From NCBI RefSeq assembly GCF_008386395.1, contig NZ_CP043761.1:6014001-6078000 (forward strand): a DNA stretch of 64,000 bases, read 5' to 3'. The stretch is from Paenibacillus sp. 37 (GTDB lineage Bacteria; Bacillota; Bacilli; Paenibacillales; Paenibacillaceae). The translations under genes and the position numbers were made by a program. Below the pieces are notes generated by a model. The model did not search any database. It saw only the letters and a program-made list of their open reading frames with translations, and had not been told where the DNA came from. Shown one piece after another: positions 1 to 9,190 of this stretch (positions are counted from its first letter, which is position 1; every line of letters starts with the position of its first letter).

Positions 1-1285
1 CAACGCCACCGATCAACACCTGGTGGAAGTGGGCAATCAGGAAGTAACTGTTGTGGAACTGGAAGTCAGCAGGAGCAACGGATAACAGAACGCCTGTCAT
101 ACCCCCAACAATAAAGCACGGGATAAAGGCAAGTGTCCACATCATCGGAGTCGCCATGCGAATCCTTCCTCGATACATGGTAAACAGCCAGTTGAATATC
201 TTAACCCCTGTTGGAATAGCAATCAACATCGTAGTTACGGCGAAGAATGCATTCACGTCTGCTCCAGAACCCATCGTGAAGAAGTGATGCGCCCATGTGA
301 AGAAGGACAGGAAGCTGATGATCAACATTGCGAATACCATCGACTTGTAGCCAAACAGTTTTTTCCGAGAGAAGGTACTTACAATCTCGGAGAACACACC
401 GAATGCCGGCAAGACGACAATGTATACCTCAGGGTGACCCCACATCCAGATCAAGTTGATATACATCATTGGGTTACCGCCCAGATCAAGTGTGAAGAAA
501 TGCGCCCCGGCAAACCTGTCGAGGAATAACAATGCAAGTGTCACGGTCAAGATCGGGAAAGCAAACAAGATAATGATACAAGTCGAGAATACCGACCATG
601 TGAACATCGGCATTTTCATCCATCTCATGCCTGGCGCACGCATTTTAATGATGGTAACCAGGAAGTTGATACCGGTAGCCAGGGAACCGATACCCGATAT
701 CTGAATACCCCATATATAGAAGTTCTGTCCTACCCCAGGGCTGTGCGACAGCTCCGATAGAGGCGGATAACTCAGCCATCCTGCATCCGGTGAACCCCCG
801 ATAACGAATGACAGGTTAAACAGCATTGCTCCCAGGAAGAATAACCAGAAGCTCAGTGCATTCAGGAACGGGAACGCAACGTCCCTTGCTCCGATCTGTA
901 ATGGCACGATAACGTTAAATAGACCAAACATAAATGGCATCGCCATGAACAGAATCATGATCGTGCCGTGAGTTGTGAAGACCTGATTATAATGCTCAGG
1001 ATTCAGAAATTCATTGTTAGGCATAGCTAGCTGAAGGCGCATCATTAGCGCATCCACACCACCACGGAATAACATGATAATGGAAGCGATGATATACATG
1101 ATACCGATCTTTTTGTGATCGACAGTCGTTAACCAGTTACGCCAGAGCCAGCCCCATTTTTTGAAATAAGTTAGCACCGCTACAATAGTAATCATGGTAA
1201 TACCGATAGCTACCATCGCACCATAAATGAGCGGATCACCGGTTACGAAAAACTCCGATGCAAACTCTTTAAGTCCCTCTAACAT
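1..1285 (-). CDS. qoxB: Cytochrome aa3-type quinol oxidase subunit I (5' part only)
   Basis: This is the catalytic, heme- and CuB-carrying subunit of the terminal menaquinol oxidase in the cell membrane. Only about the first 428 codons are in the window; the gene runs off the left edge. The translation begins [20 protein letters not shown] and contains heme-copper oxidase subunit I landmarks: [27 protein letters not shown] with a heme-ligand His, WGHPEVYI with the CuB-ligand/cross-linked Tyr pair, and the HHFFTMG segment. The start is set by GAAAGGAGG seven bases upstream of the ATG. It lies 21 bp downstream of qoxA in the same operon. QoxC and QoxD would be expected beyond the edge. Confidence 0.95.
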   Translation of the reverse strand, partial: MLEGLKEFASEFFVTGDPLIYGAMVAIGITMITIVAVLTYFKKWGWLWRNWLTTVDHKKIGIMYIIASIIMLFRGGVDALMMRLQLAMPNNEFLNPEHYNQVFTTHGTIMILFMAMPFMFGLFNVIVPLQIGARDVAFPFLNALSFWLFFLGAMLFNLSFVIGGSPDAGWLSYPPLSELSHSPGVGQNFYIWGIQISGIGSLATGINFLVTIIKMRAPGMRWMKMPMFTWSVFSTCIIILFAFPILTVTLALLFLDRFAGAHFFTLDLGGNPMMYINLIWMWGHPEVYIVVLPAFGVFSEIVSTFSRKKLFGYKSMVFAMLIISFLSFFTWAHHFFTMGSGADVNAFFAVTTMLIAIPTGVKIFNWLFTMYRGRIRMATPMMWTLAFIPCFIVGGMTGVLLSVAPADFQFHNSYFLIAHFHQVLIGGV

Positions 1286-1306
1286 TGGGGGCCTCCTTTC
1301 GAATCT

Positions 1307-2281
1307 TTAGTTAGCACTCTTGTCCTCGTCTTGATTGGACGTATCCGTTGCATTTTGAATGGCTCCAGAAGCTTCTTTTGAAGTTCCATGCTTACTGTGA
1401 GCACTTTGACCATCTACAACATACTTGGTCACAATATTTTGGAACAATCCTTCTGGGAAAGCAGAATAATAAGCAACGTTGCTTGTTCCTGGCTCAGCCA
1501 GTGCTTTGTAACCTTCTGTAGTCAAAGCTTGAGAACTCTGTTTCACTTCAGCTACCCAATTGTCAAAATCTTCGTCCGATGTAGCATTCACATCAAAACG
1601 CATTTCTCCAAAATGCTCACCTGTGAAGTTAGCGCCTGAACCCCAGTACTTGCCTTCATGATCTGCCTGCAGATACAAGGTCATCGCCATACCCGACATC
1701 GTATAAATCTGTCCTCCAAGTTGCGGAATCCAGAATGAATTCATCGGTGAATCCGCAGTGAGTTCAAATTTCACAGGCCGGTCTGCCGGAATATTCAACG
1801 TATTAACCGTTGCAATTCCTTGTTCTGGATACATAAACAGCCATTTCCAGTCCAGTGAAGACACTTGGATGGTAATTGGTGCTTTCTCGTGAGCCAACGG
1901 CTTTGAAGGTTCCAGAACATAAGTGTAACGAATCGTTACAATTGCAAGTATCCCAATAATAATAATTGGAATGGTCCACCAAACAACCTCCGCTTTGGTG
2001 CTATGAGCCCAGTTAGGTTCATATGCTGCTTTGTTGTCCGGTTTCTCACGGTAACGCCATACGATTACGGCAGCCAAAATGAGTACTGGCACAATGATGA
2101 CAGCACACAAAATTGTCGAGATGACAATCAAATCTCTCTGCGAAGCGCCAATTGGCCCCTTCGGATCCAGAACAACGTACTGTCCGCCTGCCAGCATTGG
2201 CCAGACAATCAATGCAATTGTAACCAACGTCAGGACAACCGGAATGATAATCCGGATTAGCGACCTAGGTTTCTTGTTCAT
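1307..2281 (-). CDS. qoxA: Cytochrome aa3 quinol oxidase subunit II
   Basis: This is subunit II of the menaquinol oxidase, 324 residues. It has an N-terminal hydrophobic segment (about residues 9-31), two further membrane helices (about 48-72 and 96-118) and a C-terminal cupredoxin-like domain. The CuA-binding cysteines of cytochrome c oxidases are absent: the CuA-loop region reads GANFTGEHFGEM. That marks it as a quinol, not cytochrome c, oxidase. The motif VLDPKGP is shared with Bacillus QoxA. Bacillus QoxA is a lipoprotein, but here the expected lipobox Cys is missing (AGGQYVVLDPKGP). The start has AAGGAGAGGGG just upstream. It is the first gene of the qox operon. Confidence 0.93.
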   Translation of the reverse strand: MNKKPRSLIRIIIPVVLTLVTIALIVWPMLAGGQYVVLDPKGPIGASQRDLIVISTILCAVIIVPVLILAAVIVWRYREKPDNKAAYEPNWAHSTKAEVVWWTIPIIIIGILAIVTIRYTYVLEPSKPLAHEKAPITIQVSSLDWKWLFMYPEQGIATVNTLNIPADRPVKFELTADSPMNSFWIPQLGGQIYTMSGMAMTLYLQADHEGKYWGSGANFTGEHFGEMRFDVNATSDEDFDNWVAEVKQSSQALTTEGYKALAEPGTSNVAYYSAFPEGLFQNIVTKYVVDGQSAHSKHGTSKEASGAIQNATDTSNQDEDKSAN

Positions 2282-2410
2282 TTTGATCCCCTCTCCTTAA
2301 ATTCGCTCATACTGAAAAATCAGTATACTACTCTCTTCCTACTAAAGATATCAGAAATGAACAACTTTTTTGTTCTTGTTAACAAATTTGTCGATTTTAC
2401 ACCTTAAATG

Positions 2411-2428
2411 TGTGAATTTTTTCTCACA
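2411..2428. promoter_or_regulatory. Inverted repeat upstream of qoxA
   Basis: An inverted repeat TGTGA-N8-TCACA lies about 130 bp upstream of the qoxA start. It resembles Rex, FNR or CRP half-sites, but the spacer is 8 instead of the usual 6. A redox-linked regulator of the oxidase operon is an inference only. Confidence 0.4.
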
Positions 2429-2483
2429 AATCGCTTGCATGCTTGATATTTGTACTTCGTAATCTTTACACATCAAGTCGCAA

Positions 2484-2541
2484 AATAAAACCCTTTGCAG
2501 TCCCGTTGAACAGTGTCAACGAATCCGCAAAGGGCTTTATT
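2484..2541. terminator. Bidirectional rho-independent terminator
   Basis: CCCTTTGC pairs with GCAAAGGG, with an inner GTTGA/TCAAC stem, giving a long hairpin. AT-rich runs follow on both sides. It lies downstream of the small membrane-protein gene at 2600-2863 and insulates the qox promoter region. Confidence 0.75.
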
Positions 2542-2599
2542 GACTGGATTCCGGGAACTTATCCAGTCTTATTATGAACGAATTAACGCAGGATTATAA

Positions 2600-2863
2600 T
2601 CAATCGGCGCCTTCGTCTTCCCGGCGTGTATGAACAAGGCCAATTGCTTTGGCAATAACGTAAATAAATACACTACCTACAAGGAATCCAATACCAACCA
2701 TCAAGCCAAGATTACGATCATTAAATTCGTTCAAATTGATCAGACACATGATCACTCCCGTAATGAGTGCGACCCATGCCAGAACTGTCATCGTCAAGAC
2801 GGCGCGCCGCATATTTTTGTCTTTGCGCTCCAATTGGCTAACCATTGCTGTCTTCGATGCCAT
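2600..2863 (-). CDS. Small two-helix membrane protein, unknown function
   Basis: This is an 87-residue protein with a charged N-terminus (SQLERKDKNMRR), two membrane helices (about residues 21-43 and 50-72) and a charged C-terminal tail ending in REDEGAD. I do not recognise the family. A longer reading frame begins at 2920, but the ATG at 2863 is preceded by AAAAGGAAG at good spacing, so it is taken as the start. It is monocistronic, with its own promoter and cre-like element upstream (2888-2939) and a terminator downstream. It neighbours the qox operon, but nothing in the sequence ties it to respiration. Confidence 0.7.
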   Translation of the reverse strand: MASKTAMVSQLERKDKNMRRAVLTMTVLAWVALITGVIMCLINLNEFNDRNLGLMVGIGFLVGSVFIYVIAKAIGLVHTRREDEGAD

Positions 2864-2887
2864 AGTAAACACTTCCTTTTCCCTTTT

Positions 2888-2939
2888 TGTAAGTGCTTTC
2901 CTTATACCAATATACCACATCAGTATGATTTTTAGTCAA
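2888..2939 (-). promoter_or_regulatory. Promoter with cre-like element at +1
   Basis: The -35 is TTGACT (2934-2939) and the -10 is TATATT (2909-2914), extended by TGG; the spacer is 19 bp. A cre-like sequence TGTAAGTGCTTTCC (2888-2901, plus strand) lies 7 bp past the -10, where CcpA binding would block transcription. Confidence 0.6.
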
Positions 2940-3113
2940 CAAATGTTCAAATTTTCTTCGCAATTTGGACACTTTATTTTAAATTTATCCGTTGACAAAA
3001 CATTATTCATTTCTTCCTTACTTCTTATAACCCAAAAATAGACTCTTCATAACAGGAACGGCACTTGACCTTACGAAATCTATATGAACTACTCATTTCC
3101 AACGGTAAAAATA

Positions 3114-3160
3114 CAAAAAAAAGACGGCGCATTGAAATACTCCAATGTTACCGTCTTTTT
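3114..3160 (-). terminator. Terminator of the GH95-GH1 operon
   Basis: The arms AAGACGG and CCGTCTT, with an inner CATTG/CAATG stem, are followed on the minus strand by a long T run. It lies about 65 bp past the GH1 stop codon. Confidence 0.8.
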
Positions 3161-3222
3161 CATCTTCAATAAGGGAACCCTATATAATAGGACCTGCTTT
3201 TCTCTTAAACCTGCCGCCTAAA

Positions 3223-4584
3223 CTATTGGGGATTATGTTCGTTCCGTGTCTCCAACCAATTATTCTTGATGACATTCTGATACCAGTAATAACTCTCCTT
3301 CGGTGTTCTCACGAGTGAACGATAGTCCACATGAACAAGACCAAAACGCATACGGTAGCCTTCTGCCCACTCGAAATTATCCATCAGTGACCATGCCATG
3401 TACCCTTTCAGGTTAATGCCGTCATTAATGATGCGGTGAATTTGAGCCAAATGCTGCTCATAATATGAAATCCGGCGATCATCGTTAATTTTTCCGTTCT
3501 CCAGGTCATCGTTGATGCAAGCACCATTCTCTGTGATATATACATCCACATTGCCATACTTTTGCAAGTAATGCATAAATTCATACAAACCACGTGATTC
3601 TACAGGCCAGCCAATATCAGTTTTGGTGAGGCCCATATCAACTTCTTCTGATTGCAGAGCACCTGCCTCCGGATTGAAGCGATTAATCCCCATCGTGTAA
3701 TAATTAATGCCGAGCAGATCGATCGGTTGCGAGATAATCTCCATATCGCCTTCCTGAATTGGCACAGTAGCCCCTGCTTCTGCAAACCAATCCACCATAA
3801 ACTGCGGATATGAACCTTTGTAGATTGGATCAAGGAACCAATCGGTATTAAGCGCAATTGATCGGTCACACGCAGCTTGGTCCTCAGGAGATTTGCTGTA
3901 CGGCTCAGCCCAGCATACGTTCGGAGCAATACCAATCTGACCGGTTGTTCCCAAGCGACGGAAGGATTGAACGGCTTTACCGTGAGCAACTAGCAATCCA
4001 TGAGCAACATTGATTGACGTCTGCAGGTCTTTGTTTCCTGGCGCATGAATCCCGAGAAGGTTTGACAGAAACGCGATGCACCATGGTTCGTTGAATGTCA
4101 GCCAGAAGTTGATTTTGCCAGAGAATTCTTTGAAGATCACTTCGGCATATTTCACAAAAGCATCCACAGTTCTGCGGTTGCCCCAGCCCCCGTCATCCTC
4201 CAGCGTTTGCGGAAGATCCCAGTGATACAGTGTGAGGAACGGTTCAATTCCAGCCTCGATCAATGCATCCACGAAGCGGTGGTAAAAGTCCAGTCCTTCC
4301 CGATTGATCTCCCCATCTCCGTCAGGAATAATACGCGGCCAGGCAATGGAGAACCTGTATGTATTAATCCCGAGTTTCTTCATCAGTTCGATGTCTTCCT
4401 CATACCGATGGTAACTATCACACGCCACATCTCCATTATCTCCGTTATATACTTTGCCAGGGGTGCGCGCGAACGTATCCCAGATGGATACCCCACGTCC
4501 ACCTTCCTGTGCCGCTCCTTCTATTTGATAGGAAGCTGTTGCTGTACCCCAGCGAAAATCTTGTGGAAATTTAAAAATGGTCAT
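3223..4584 (-). CDS. GH1 family beta-glucosidase
   Basis: This 453-residue enzyme is a retaining glycoside hydrolase of family 1. It is probably intracellular, since no signal peptide is seen. The acid/base glutamate is in TFNEPW (E166) and the nucleophile in YITENGA (E352). The start motif FPQDFRWGTATASYQIEG and the C-terminal NFEWAEGY segment are typical, and the length is normal. GH1 members cleave beta-glucosides, beta-galactosides or 6-phospho-glycosides. No PTS gene is nearby and the neighbours are ABC importers, so a non-phosphorylated disaccharide substrate is more likely. It starts 16 bp after the GH95 stop, so the two are co-transcribed. Confidence 0.95.
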   Translation of the reverse strand: MTIFKFPQDFRWGTATASYQIEGAAQEGGRGVSIWDTFARTPGKVYNGDNGDVACDSYHRYEEDIELMKKLGINTYRFSIAWPRIIPDGDGEINREGLDFYHRFVDALIEAGIEPFLTLYHWDLPQTLEDDGGWGNRRTVDAFVKYAEVIFKEFSGKINFWLTFNEPWCIAFLSNLLGIHAPGNKDLQTSINVAHGLLVAHGKAVQSFRRLGTTGQIGIAPNVCWAEPYSKSPEDQAACDRSIALNTDWFLDPIYKGSYPQFMVDWFAEAGATVPIQEGDMEIISQPIDLLGINYYTMGINRFNPEAGALQSEEVDMGLTKTDIGWPVESRGLYEFMHYLQKYGNVDVYITENGACINDDLENGKINDDRRISYYEQHLAQIHRIINDGINLKGYMAWSLMDNFEWAEGYRMRFGLVHVDYRSLVRTPKESYYWYQNVIKNNWLETRNEHNPQ

Positions 4585-4600
4585 GGTTGGCTCCTCCGTC

Positions 4601-6982
4601 TCATGATGACACGCGGATCGTCTGTCCTGCGGTCATGGTTAAAATAATTACATAATCGCCCTGAGGCGTAAGCTCTGCCTTGGCTTGTTCATTTCCTTCT
4701 ACACGCAGCGGATAAGCACTGCGAAGGGTCAGCGAGTCACTTCGATCTGCCTTAATAACCGCTGACACAAGCTTGTTGTCCGTCCACGTTATTGCTACCG
4801 TGTAACCACCTCTTGCACGAAGCCCTTCAACACGACCTTGAGTCCAGAGTTCAGGAAGTGCAGGCAGTAAATGTAACTCGTTCAAGTGGCTCTGCAATAA
4901 CATCTCTGCTATTCCAGCCGTGCCTCCAAAATTACCATCGATCTGGAATGGTGGATGGTCATCAAACAGATTTGGATGTGTGGACCGCGCCAGCAACGTG
5001 CGGACAAACTGATGTGCCTGGCTGCTATCCAGCAGTCGTGCATACAGGTTGATCAACCACGCACAGCTCCATCCTGTATGCCCGCCCCCTTGTGAAATAC
5101 GACGTTCAAGCGATACCCTTGCAGCTTCCACAAGTTCTGGTGTGTGCACTCGATTGATCTGCTCTCCTGGATACAGTCCATACAGATGGGAGACGTGACG
5201 ATGCCCTGGTTCAGATTCAGCAAAATCTTTAAACCACTCCAGCAATTGTCCTTCGCTTCCAATTCGGAATGGATAGAGTTTCTCAAGAGCCTCACCCCAC
5301 TCGCTCGCCAATGAATCATCTAGATTCAATTGCTTCGCGGCCTCAATACAGTGGCTGAACAGTTCACGAATTAACGTCATATCCATCGTTGAAGCCATGG
5401 ATATACTGCGTGCCTCCCCAGCATCTGTGAGAAACTTGTTCTCTGGTGAAGTGGATGGAATCGTAACCAGATAACCATCGGGCCCTTCCACCAGCCAATC
5501 GAGACAGAACAAGGCGGCCTCTTTCATGATGGGATACGCACGTTCCTCAAGAAAACGCTGATCCCCGGTAAATTGGTAATGCTCCCATAGATGCGAGGTC
5601 AACCAGACGCCGCCCATCGGCCAGAAAGCCCAGCTTGCATCTCCACCTGTCGGTGTAGAGGTTCTCCAGATATCCACGTTATGATGGGCAGTCCATCCAC
5701 GGGCTCCATACAGAATCCGCGCAGTTCTTCGTCCTGTATCACTGAGATCGGTCAGCATATCAAACAGCGGCTCATGACATTCACTGAGATTGCAGACTTC
5801 TGCTGGCCAGTAATTCATCTCCGTGTTGATATTGATTGTGTAATCACTATGCCATGGCGGCTCTACCTGATGGTTCCAGATTCCCTGCAGATTGGCAGGC
5901 TGGCTGCCCGGACGTGAACTAGCCATTAACAGATATCTTCCATATTGAAAATACAGTGCCTCCAGTCCAGGGTCTTGTTGCCCTGCCTGATAAGCCTGCA
6001 ACCGCTCATCTGTAGGTAATTCGGCGTTAGCCGATACCCCTAGATCAATAGAGACTCTGTTAAACAACGCGCTATGATCCTGATTATGTCGTTTACGAAG
6101 CGGTTCCGCGCCATGTGTGGTCGCTTTGGAGATCATCTCCTTGCATTCCTCTTCCAATACAAGATGATCCTTCACAGGCAAAACATCATAACTTTCAAAG
6201 GACGTAGCTGCTGCCAGATAAAACACAACCTGATCAGCACCCTGGATATGTAACTTGCCTTCCAGATTGGAGACCTTCACCTGATCGCCAGATGCCGTAA
6301 ATGCTACCCGGACAGCATAAGCCGTTCCCCGATCCTCTTCATAGAGGACGGATTCCGGGTGATCCCTGAAGTAATTGGACTCCACATGACTTGGGCACCG
6401 ACTGAACATGGTTAGAGCATCTCCCGAAGTCTCAACGCGATAAGGATGGGGACTGTCTAGCGTAACACTTACACTCACAGCGCCCTTCTGATCAGCAGTT
6501 AATGTGCAGACCATTAGATCATCCAAAGCACTGGAATACACTTCACGTACGTATTGAGTTCCTTCCAATGAGTAGGTTGTGGTTGCAATACCCGATTCCA
6601 GATCAAGCTCCCGTTCAAATGCATCATATGAAAGATCATCCAGACCCTCATGGTGCAATAGAAAATGACCCATCGGCTGGTAGGCCTCTACATCACGACC
6701 CAGCATTTCACGGTTCAACAAATCCTCAGCTTCACCATACTGCCCAGACATGATCAGCTCTCGCGTCTGCTTCAAATACCGTTGACTGCTGTATTGAATC
6801 GTATCCCGTGGAAACCCTGACCATAATGTATCTTCATTGAGCTGAATTCGTTCATCTGCTGCGCCACCGTACACCATGCCTCCAAGACGGCCGTTTCCGA
6901 TGGGCAATGCTTCTTCCCAGCGTTTTGCCGGTTGTCGATACCATAGACGATTGATTTTAGTTTGGTTATTGTGTTGGGACAT
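4601..6982 (-). CDS. GH95 family alpha-L-fucosidase or alpha-L-galactosidase
   Basis: This 793-residue protein starts with the family hallmark WYRQPAKRWEEALPIGNGRL. All catalytic features known from the Bifidobacterium enzyme AfcA are present: the paired Asn in NINTEMNYWPAE, the acid Glu in STSPEN, and the Asp in QIDGNFGG. GH95 enzymes are inverting hydrolases that remove terminal alpha-1,2-L-fucose, or L-galactose in some plant-polymer degraders. No signal peptide is visible, so it probably acts on oligosaccharides after import. The start has CAGGAG upstream. It is the first gene of a two-gene operon with GH1, behind a strong promoter at 7060-7088. Confidence 0.94.
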   Translation of the reverse strand: MSQHNNQTKINRLWYRQPAKRWEEALPIGNGRLGGMVYGGAADERIQLNEDTLWSGFPRDTIQYSSQRYLKQTRELIMSGQYGEAEDLLNREMLGRDVEAYQPMGHFLLHHEGLDDLSYDAFERELDLESGIATTTYSLEGTQYVREVYSSALDDLMVCTLTADQKGAVSVSVTLDSPHPYRVETSGDALTMFSRCPSHVESNYFRDHPESVLYEEDRGTAYAVRVAFTASGDQVKVSNLEGKLHIQGADQVVFYLAAATSFESYDVLPVKDHLVLEEECKEMISKATTHGAEPLRKRHNQDHSALFNRVSIDLGVSANAELPTDERLQAYQAGQQDPGLEALYFQYGRYLLMASSRPGSQPANLQGIWNHQVEPPWHSDYTININTEMNYWPAEVCNLSECHEPLFDMLTDLSDTGRRTARILYGARGWTAHHNVDIWRTSTPTGGDASWAFWPMGGVWLTSHLWEHYQFTGDQRFLEERAYPIMKEAALFCLDWLVEGPDGYLVTIPSTSPENKFLTDAGEARSISMASTMDMTLIRELFSHCIEAAKQLNLDDSLASEWGEALEKLYPFRIGSEGQLLEWFKDFAESEPGHRHVSHLYGLYPGEQINRVHTPELVEAARVSLERRISQGGGHTGWSCAWLINLYARLLDSSQAHQFVRTLLARSTHPNLFDDHPPFQIDGNFGGTAGIAEMLLQSHLNELHLLPALPELWTQGRVEGLRARGGYTVAITWTDNKLVSAVIKADRSDSLTLRSAYPLRVEGNEQAKAELTPQGDYVIILTMTAGQTIRVSS

Positions 6983-7026
6983 GAATAGCTCCTGTTCCTA
7001 AATCAGCTTTATATTTCTTATGTCAT

Positions 7027-7088
7027 AAAACGTTTTCGGTAAGTGCTTACAATAATAAAATTATATGTGATTTCAAAATTTGCGTCAA
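7027..7088 (-). promoter_or_regulatory. GH95-GH1 promoter with two operators
   Basis: The -35 is TTGACG (7083-7088) and the -10 is TATAAT (7060-7065), with a 17 bp spacer. A cre-like element GGTAAGTGCTTACA (7038-7051, plus strand) lies 8 bp downstream of the -10. The palindrome AAAACGTTTT follows at 7027-7036, between the likely start site and the ribosome binding site. Both positions suit repression. Confidence 0.8.
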
Positions 7089-7111
7089 TGCAAATCATCA
7101 CATCATTACAC

Positions 7112-7138
7112 AAAAAAAGGCCCCATATAGGGCCCTTT
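7112..7138 (-). terminator. Terminator of binding-protein gene 1
   Basis: A GC-rich hairpin (AAAGGGCCC with GGGGCCTTT) is followed by seven T on the minus strand. It lies about 35 bp past the stop of the gene at 7172. Confidence 0.85.
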
Positions 7139-7171
7139 CCTTGTGTAACCATGGATCACAGACAATCCATA

Positions 7172-8869
7172 TTATTTTACGTCTTTTCCTGTCCACAGAG
7201 AGACACGTTCCTTAACCCAAACCGTAAATTGTTTCTCCATTTCAACTGCACCCGCTTTGTCCAAATCAGCCAGTAAAGCATCATAGGTTGCATCAAAGTT
7301 TGCTGGTGTAGTCAGAACAGCTTCCGGAATCCGTTTACGGATGATATCCTGCGTTTTCTGGAACGTTACCTCATAGTCTGTACCGGAAGGTACGGACATG
7401 TTATACGCTGCGCCCCAATCCTTAACTGGCAGATCTTCTTCAGCCGGATAGAACTCTTTCCAAGTCGTGATACCGTAAGCTTTCAGCGTTTCTTTCTCTG
7501 CAGCCGTGTAACCAGCTACAATCTGCTCAGGGAAGTTCGTTGTGTAGTAGTTATCGGTAGAATCTTTTACACCATCACCGTATCTTGCGCTAAATATGTT
7601 ATACATCCCAATTCCTGTTTCCTTACTGAAATTGGAGTTGTCATTCGTTTTGCGGTCCTGAACGTCATCTGGAATCACGCGTTTACCATCTTCTACATTG
7701 TAATGTTCGCCTTCGATACCCCAGTTTCTCAGAACTTGTCCTTCATCGGAAGCAAGCCAATCCATGAATTTGATGATGCGTACTGGATCTTTGGCCGAAG
7801 TTGTAATCCCGATGCCATAACCGTCAAATCCGGCTGGTTGGAACGTGTGATCCACAATCTCATCGTTAAGTGATACAGAGAAGTGAGCATATGTGGCATC
7901 ATCCTTGCCCGATGATTTGAGCGCGTTCTCCGCTTCTTGGTAGTTCCACTCTTGGTCAATCAGACCGAGGACACGGCCACTGGCAATTTTGGACTTGTAT
8001 TGGTCATCCTTTTGAACAAAGGCATCTTTGTCCAGTAGGCCTTCATTGTACATTTTATTCAACCAGCGGAAATATTCTCTTTCCTCTGGACGTTTGTAGT
8101 GCAATTTTGCTTCATACGTTTCAGGGTCAATGTAATATTCACCATCATCCGGCGCACCTGTTGCCTGGAAGGCCGGGTTTGTTACCGTGATCATGATCTT
8201 CCAGTCATCTGCATTCAATGTCAATGGAATGGTTGGCTGGCCATCAATCGTTGGATGTTTTTCATAATAGGCTCTGAGTACATTCTCGTAATCCTCAAGT
8301 GTCTTCACTTCAGGGTATCCAAGCTCTTTCAATACTCTTTGCTGAATTTCAAATCCACCTGTAGCGTCAAACGTAACATTATCAACGCCCATATTGGTTG
8401 GAATGGTATAGATCGCTTGATCTTCCAAACTGTATTTCAAACGGTTCATCTGTTCCCCATAGATTTTTTTCAGATTGGGAGCATGCTCTTCAATCAGATC
8501 CGTGAGATCCAGCATCGCGCCTGCATCCACAAGTTTGGACAAATTACCTTTAGGGTAGATCATATCAGGAAAGTCACCACTGGCAGCCATCAGTGCAATC
8601 TTCTGGTTACCACCATCGTTTACATCATACTCTGCTTCAATGGTAACGCCTGTTTGTTCCGTAATCTTTTTACCAACAGCATCTTGCATCTTGTTCCAGG
8701 TTGGACTAGCATCCGCCCCGAAGAATGTAACTGTGATCGGTTCGGTTCCGCTGGACTCTGAAGTCTCTTTGGTTCCCGAATTCCCGCAACCAGCTGTAAC
8801 CAACATTGCACTTGCGAGCATCAGCATTGCAAACGTCTTGGGTGTATTGCCTTTCATTTTGCCTCTCAT
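7172..8869 (-). CDS. LplA-type sugar-binding lipoprotein, paralogue 1 of 3
   Basis: This 565-residue extracellular solute-binding protein is anchored to the membrane through the lipobox Cys in MLVTAGCGNSG. It belongs to the large (about 560-residue) LplA-like class used by Paenibacillus oligosaccharide importers. It is very close to the protein at 9191-10894, with identical runs such as YPKGNLSKLVDAGAMLDLTD, and less close to that at 11268-12956. It has no permease genes of its own; it probably delivers ligand to LplB/LplC-like 13143-15044. ATG 8869 follows GGGGGAACTAGACA; a second ATG four codons in is possible. It is transcribed alone from its own promoter and terminated at 7112-7138. Confidence 0.9.
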   Translation of the reverse strand: MRGKMKGNTPKTFAMLMLASAMLVTAGCGNSGTKETSESSGTEPITVTFFGADASPTWNKMQDAVGKKITEQTGVTIEAEYDVNDGGNQKIALMAASGDFPDMIYPKGNLSKLVDAGAMLDLTDLIEEHAPNLKKIYGEQMNRLKYSLEDQAIYTIPTNMGVDNVTFDATGGFEIQQRVLKELGYPEVKTLEDYENVLRAYYEKHPTIDGQPTIPLTLNADDWKIMITVTNPAFQATGAPDDGEYYIDPETYEAKLHYKRPEEREYFRWLNKMYNEGLLDKDAFVQKDDQYKSKIASGRVLGLIDQEWNYQEAENALKSSGKDDATYAHFSVSLNDEIVDHTFQPAGFDGYGIGITTSAKDPVRIIKFMDWLASDEGQVLRNWGIEGEHYNVEDGKRVIPDDVQDRKTNDNSNFSKETGIGMYNIFSARYGDGVKDSTDNYYTTNFPEQIVAGYTAAEKETLKAYGITTWKEFYPAEEDLPVKDWGAAYNMSVPSGTDYEVTFQKTQDIIRKRIPEAVLTTPANFDATYDALLADLDKAGAVEMEKQFTVWVKERVSLWTGKDVK

Positions 8870-9035
8870 TGTCTAGTTCCCCCTATTATTTATGAAGGTT
8901 TTATCTGTATAACAGGCTTTATGCCTGAGGATACCACTTTTTTTGAATGCACTTTCGGTATCGTTTATTCCGACATATTTACTGAAGCTGACGTTTAGAT
9001 TCTGCAAAAAGAAAGATTCTTCTTCTAACAAACGT

Positions 9036-9117
9036 AAAACGTTTTCGTAAATGGAATAAACCGCTTACTGAAAGTGCTTACATGATAGATTATAGGCTAT
9101 CCATCACCTCACGTCAA
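9036..9117 (-). promoter_or_regulatory. Promoter of binding-protein gene 1 with two operators
   Basis: The -35 is TTGACG (9112-9117) and the -10 is TATAAT (9089-9094), with a 17 bp spacer. A cre-like element TGAAAGTGCTTACA (9069-9082) begins 6 bp downstream of the -10. AAAACGTTTT follows at 9036-9045. The untranslated leader is about 210 bp long. Confidence 0.8.
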
Positions 9118-9121
9118 CAAT

Positions 9122-9150
9122 AAAAAAAGCCCTTTCTCAAGGGCTTTTTT
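9122..9150. terminator. Terminator of binding-protein gene 2, bidirectional
   Basis: AAAAGCCCTT pairs with AAGGGCTTTT, and long A and T runs flank both sides. It lies 40 bp past the stop codon of the gene at 9191 and just upstream of the next promoter. Confidence 0.88.
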
Positions 9151-9190
9151 CGCTATGAAAATCCTTAACTTTAATGCTTGGTTTTCAAGC

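Noticed and set aside
2411..2428. A canonical Rex or FNR operator
   Set aside because: The half-sites match but the spacer is 8, not 6, so a firm assignment is not justified.
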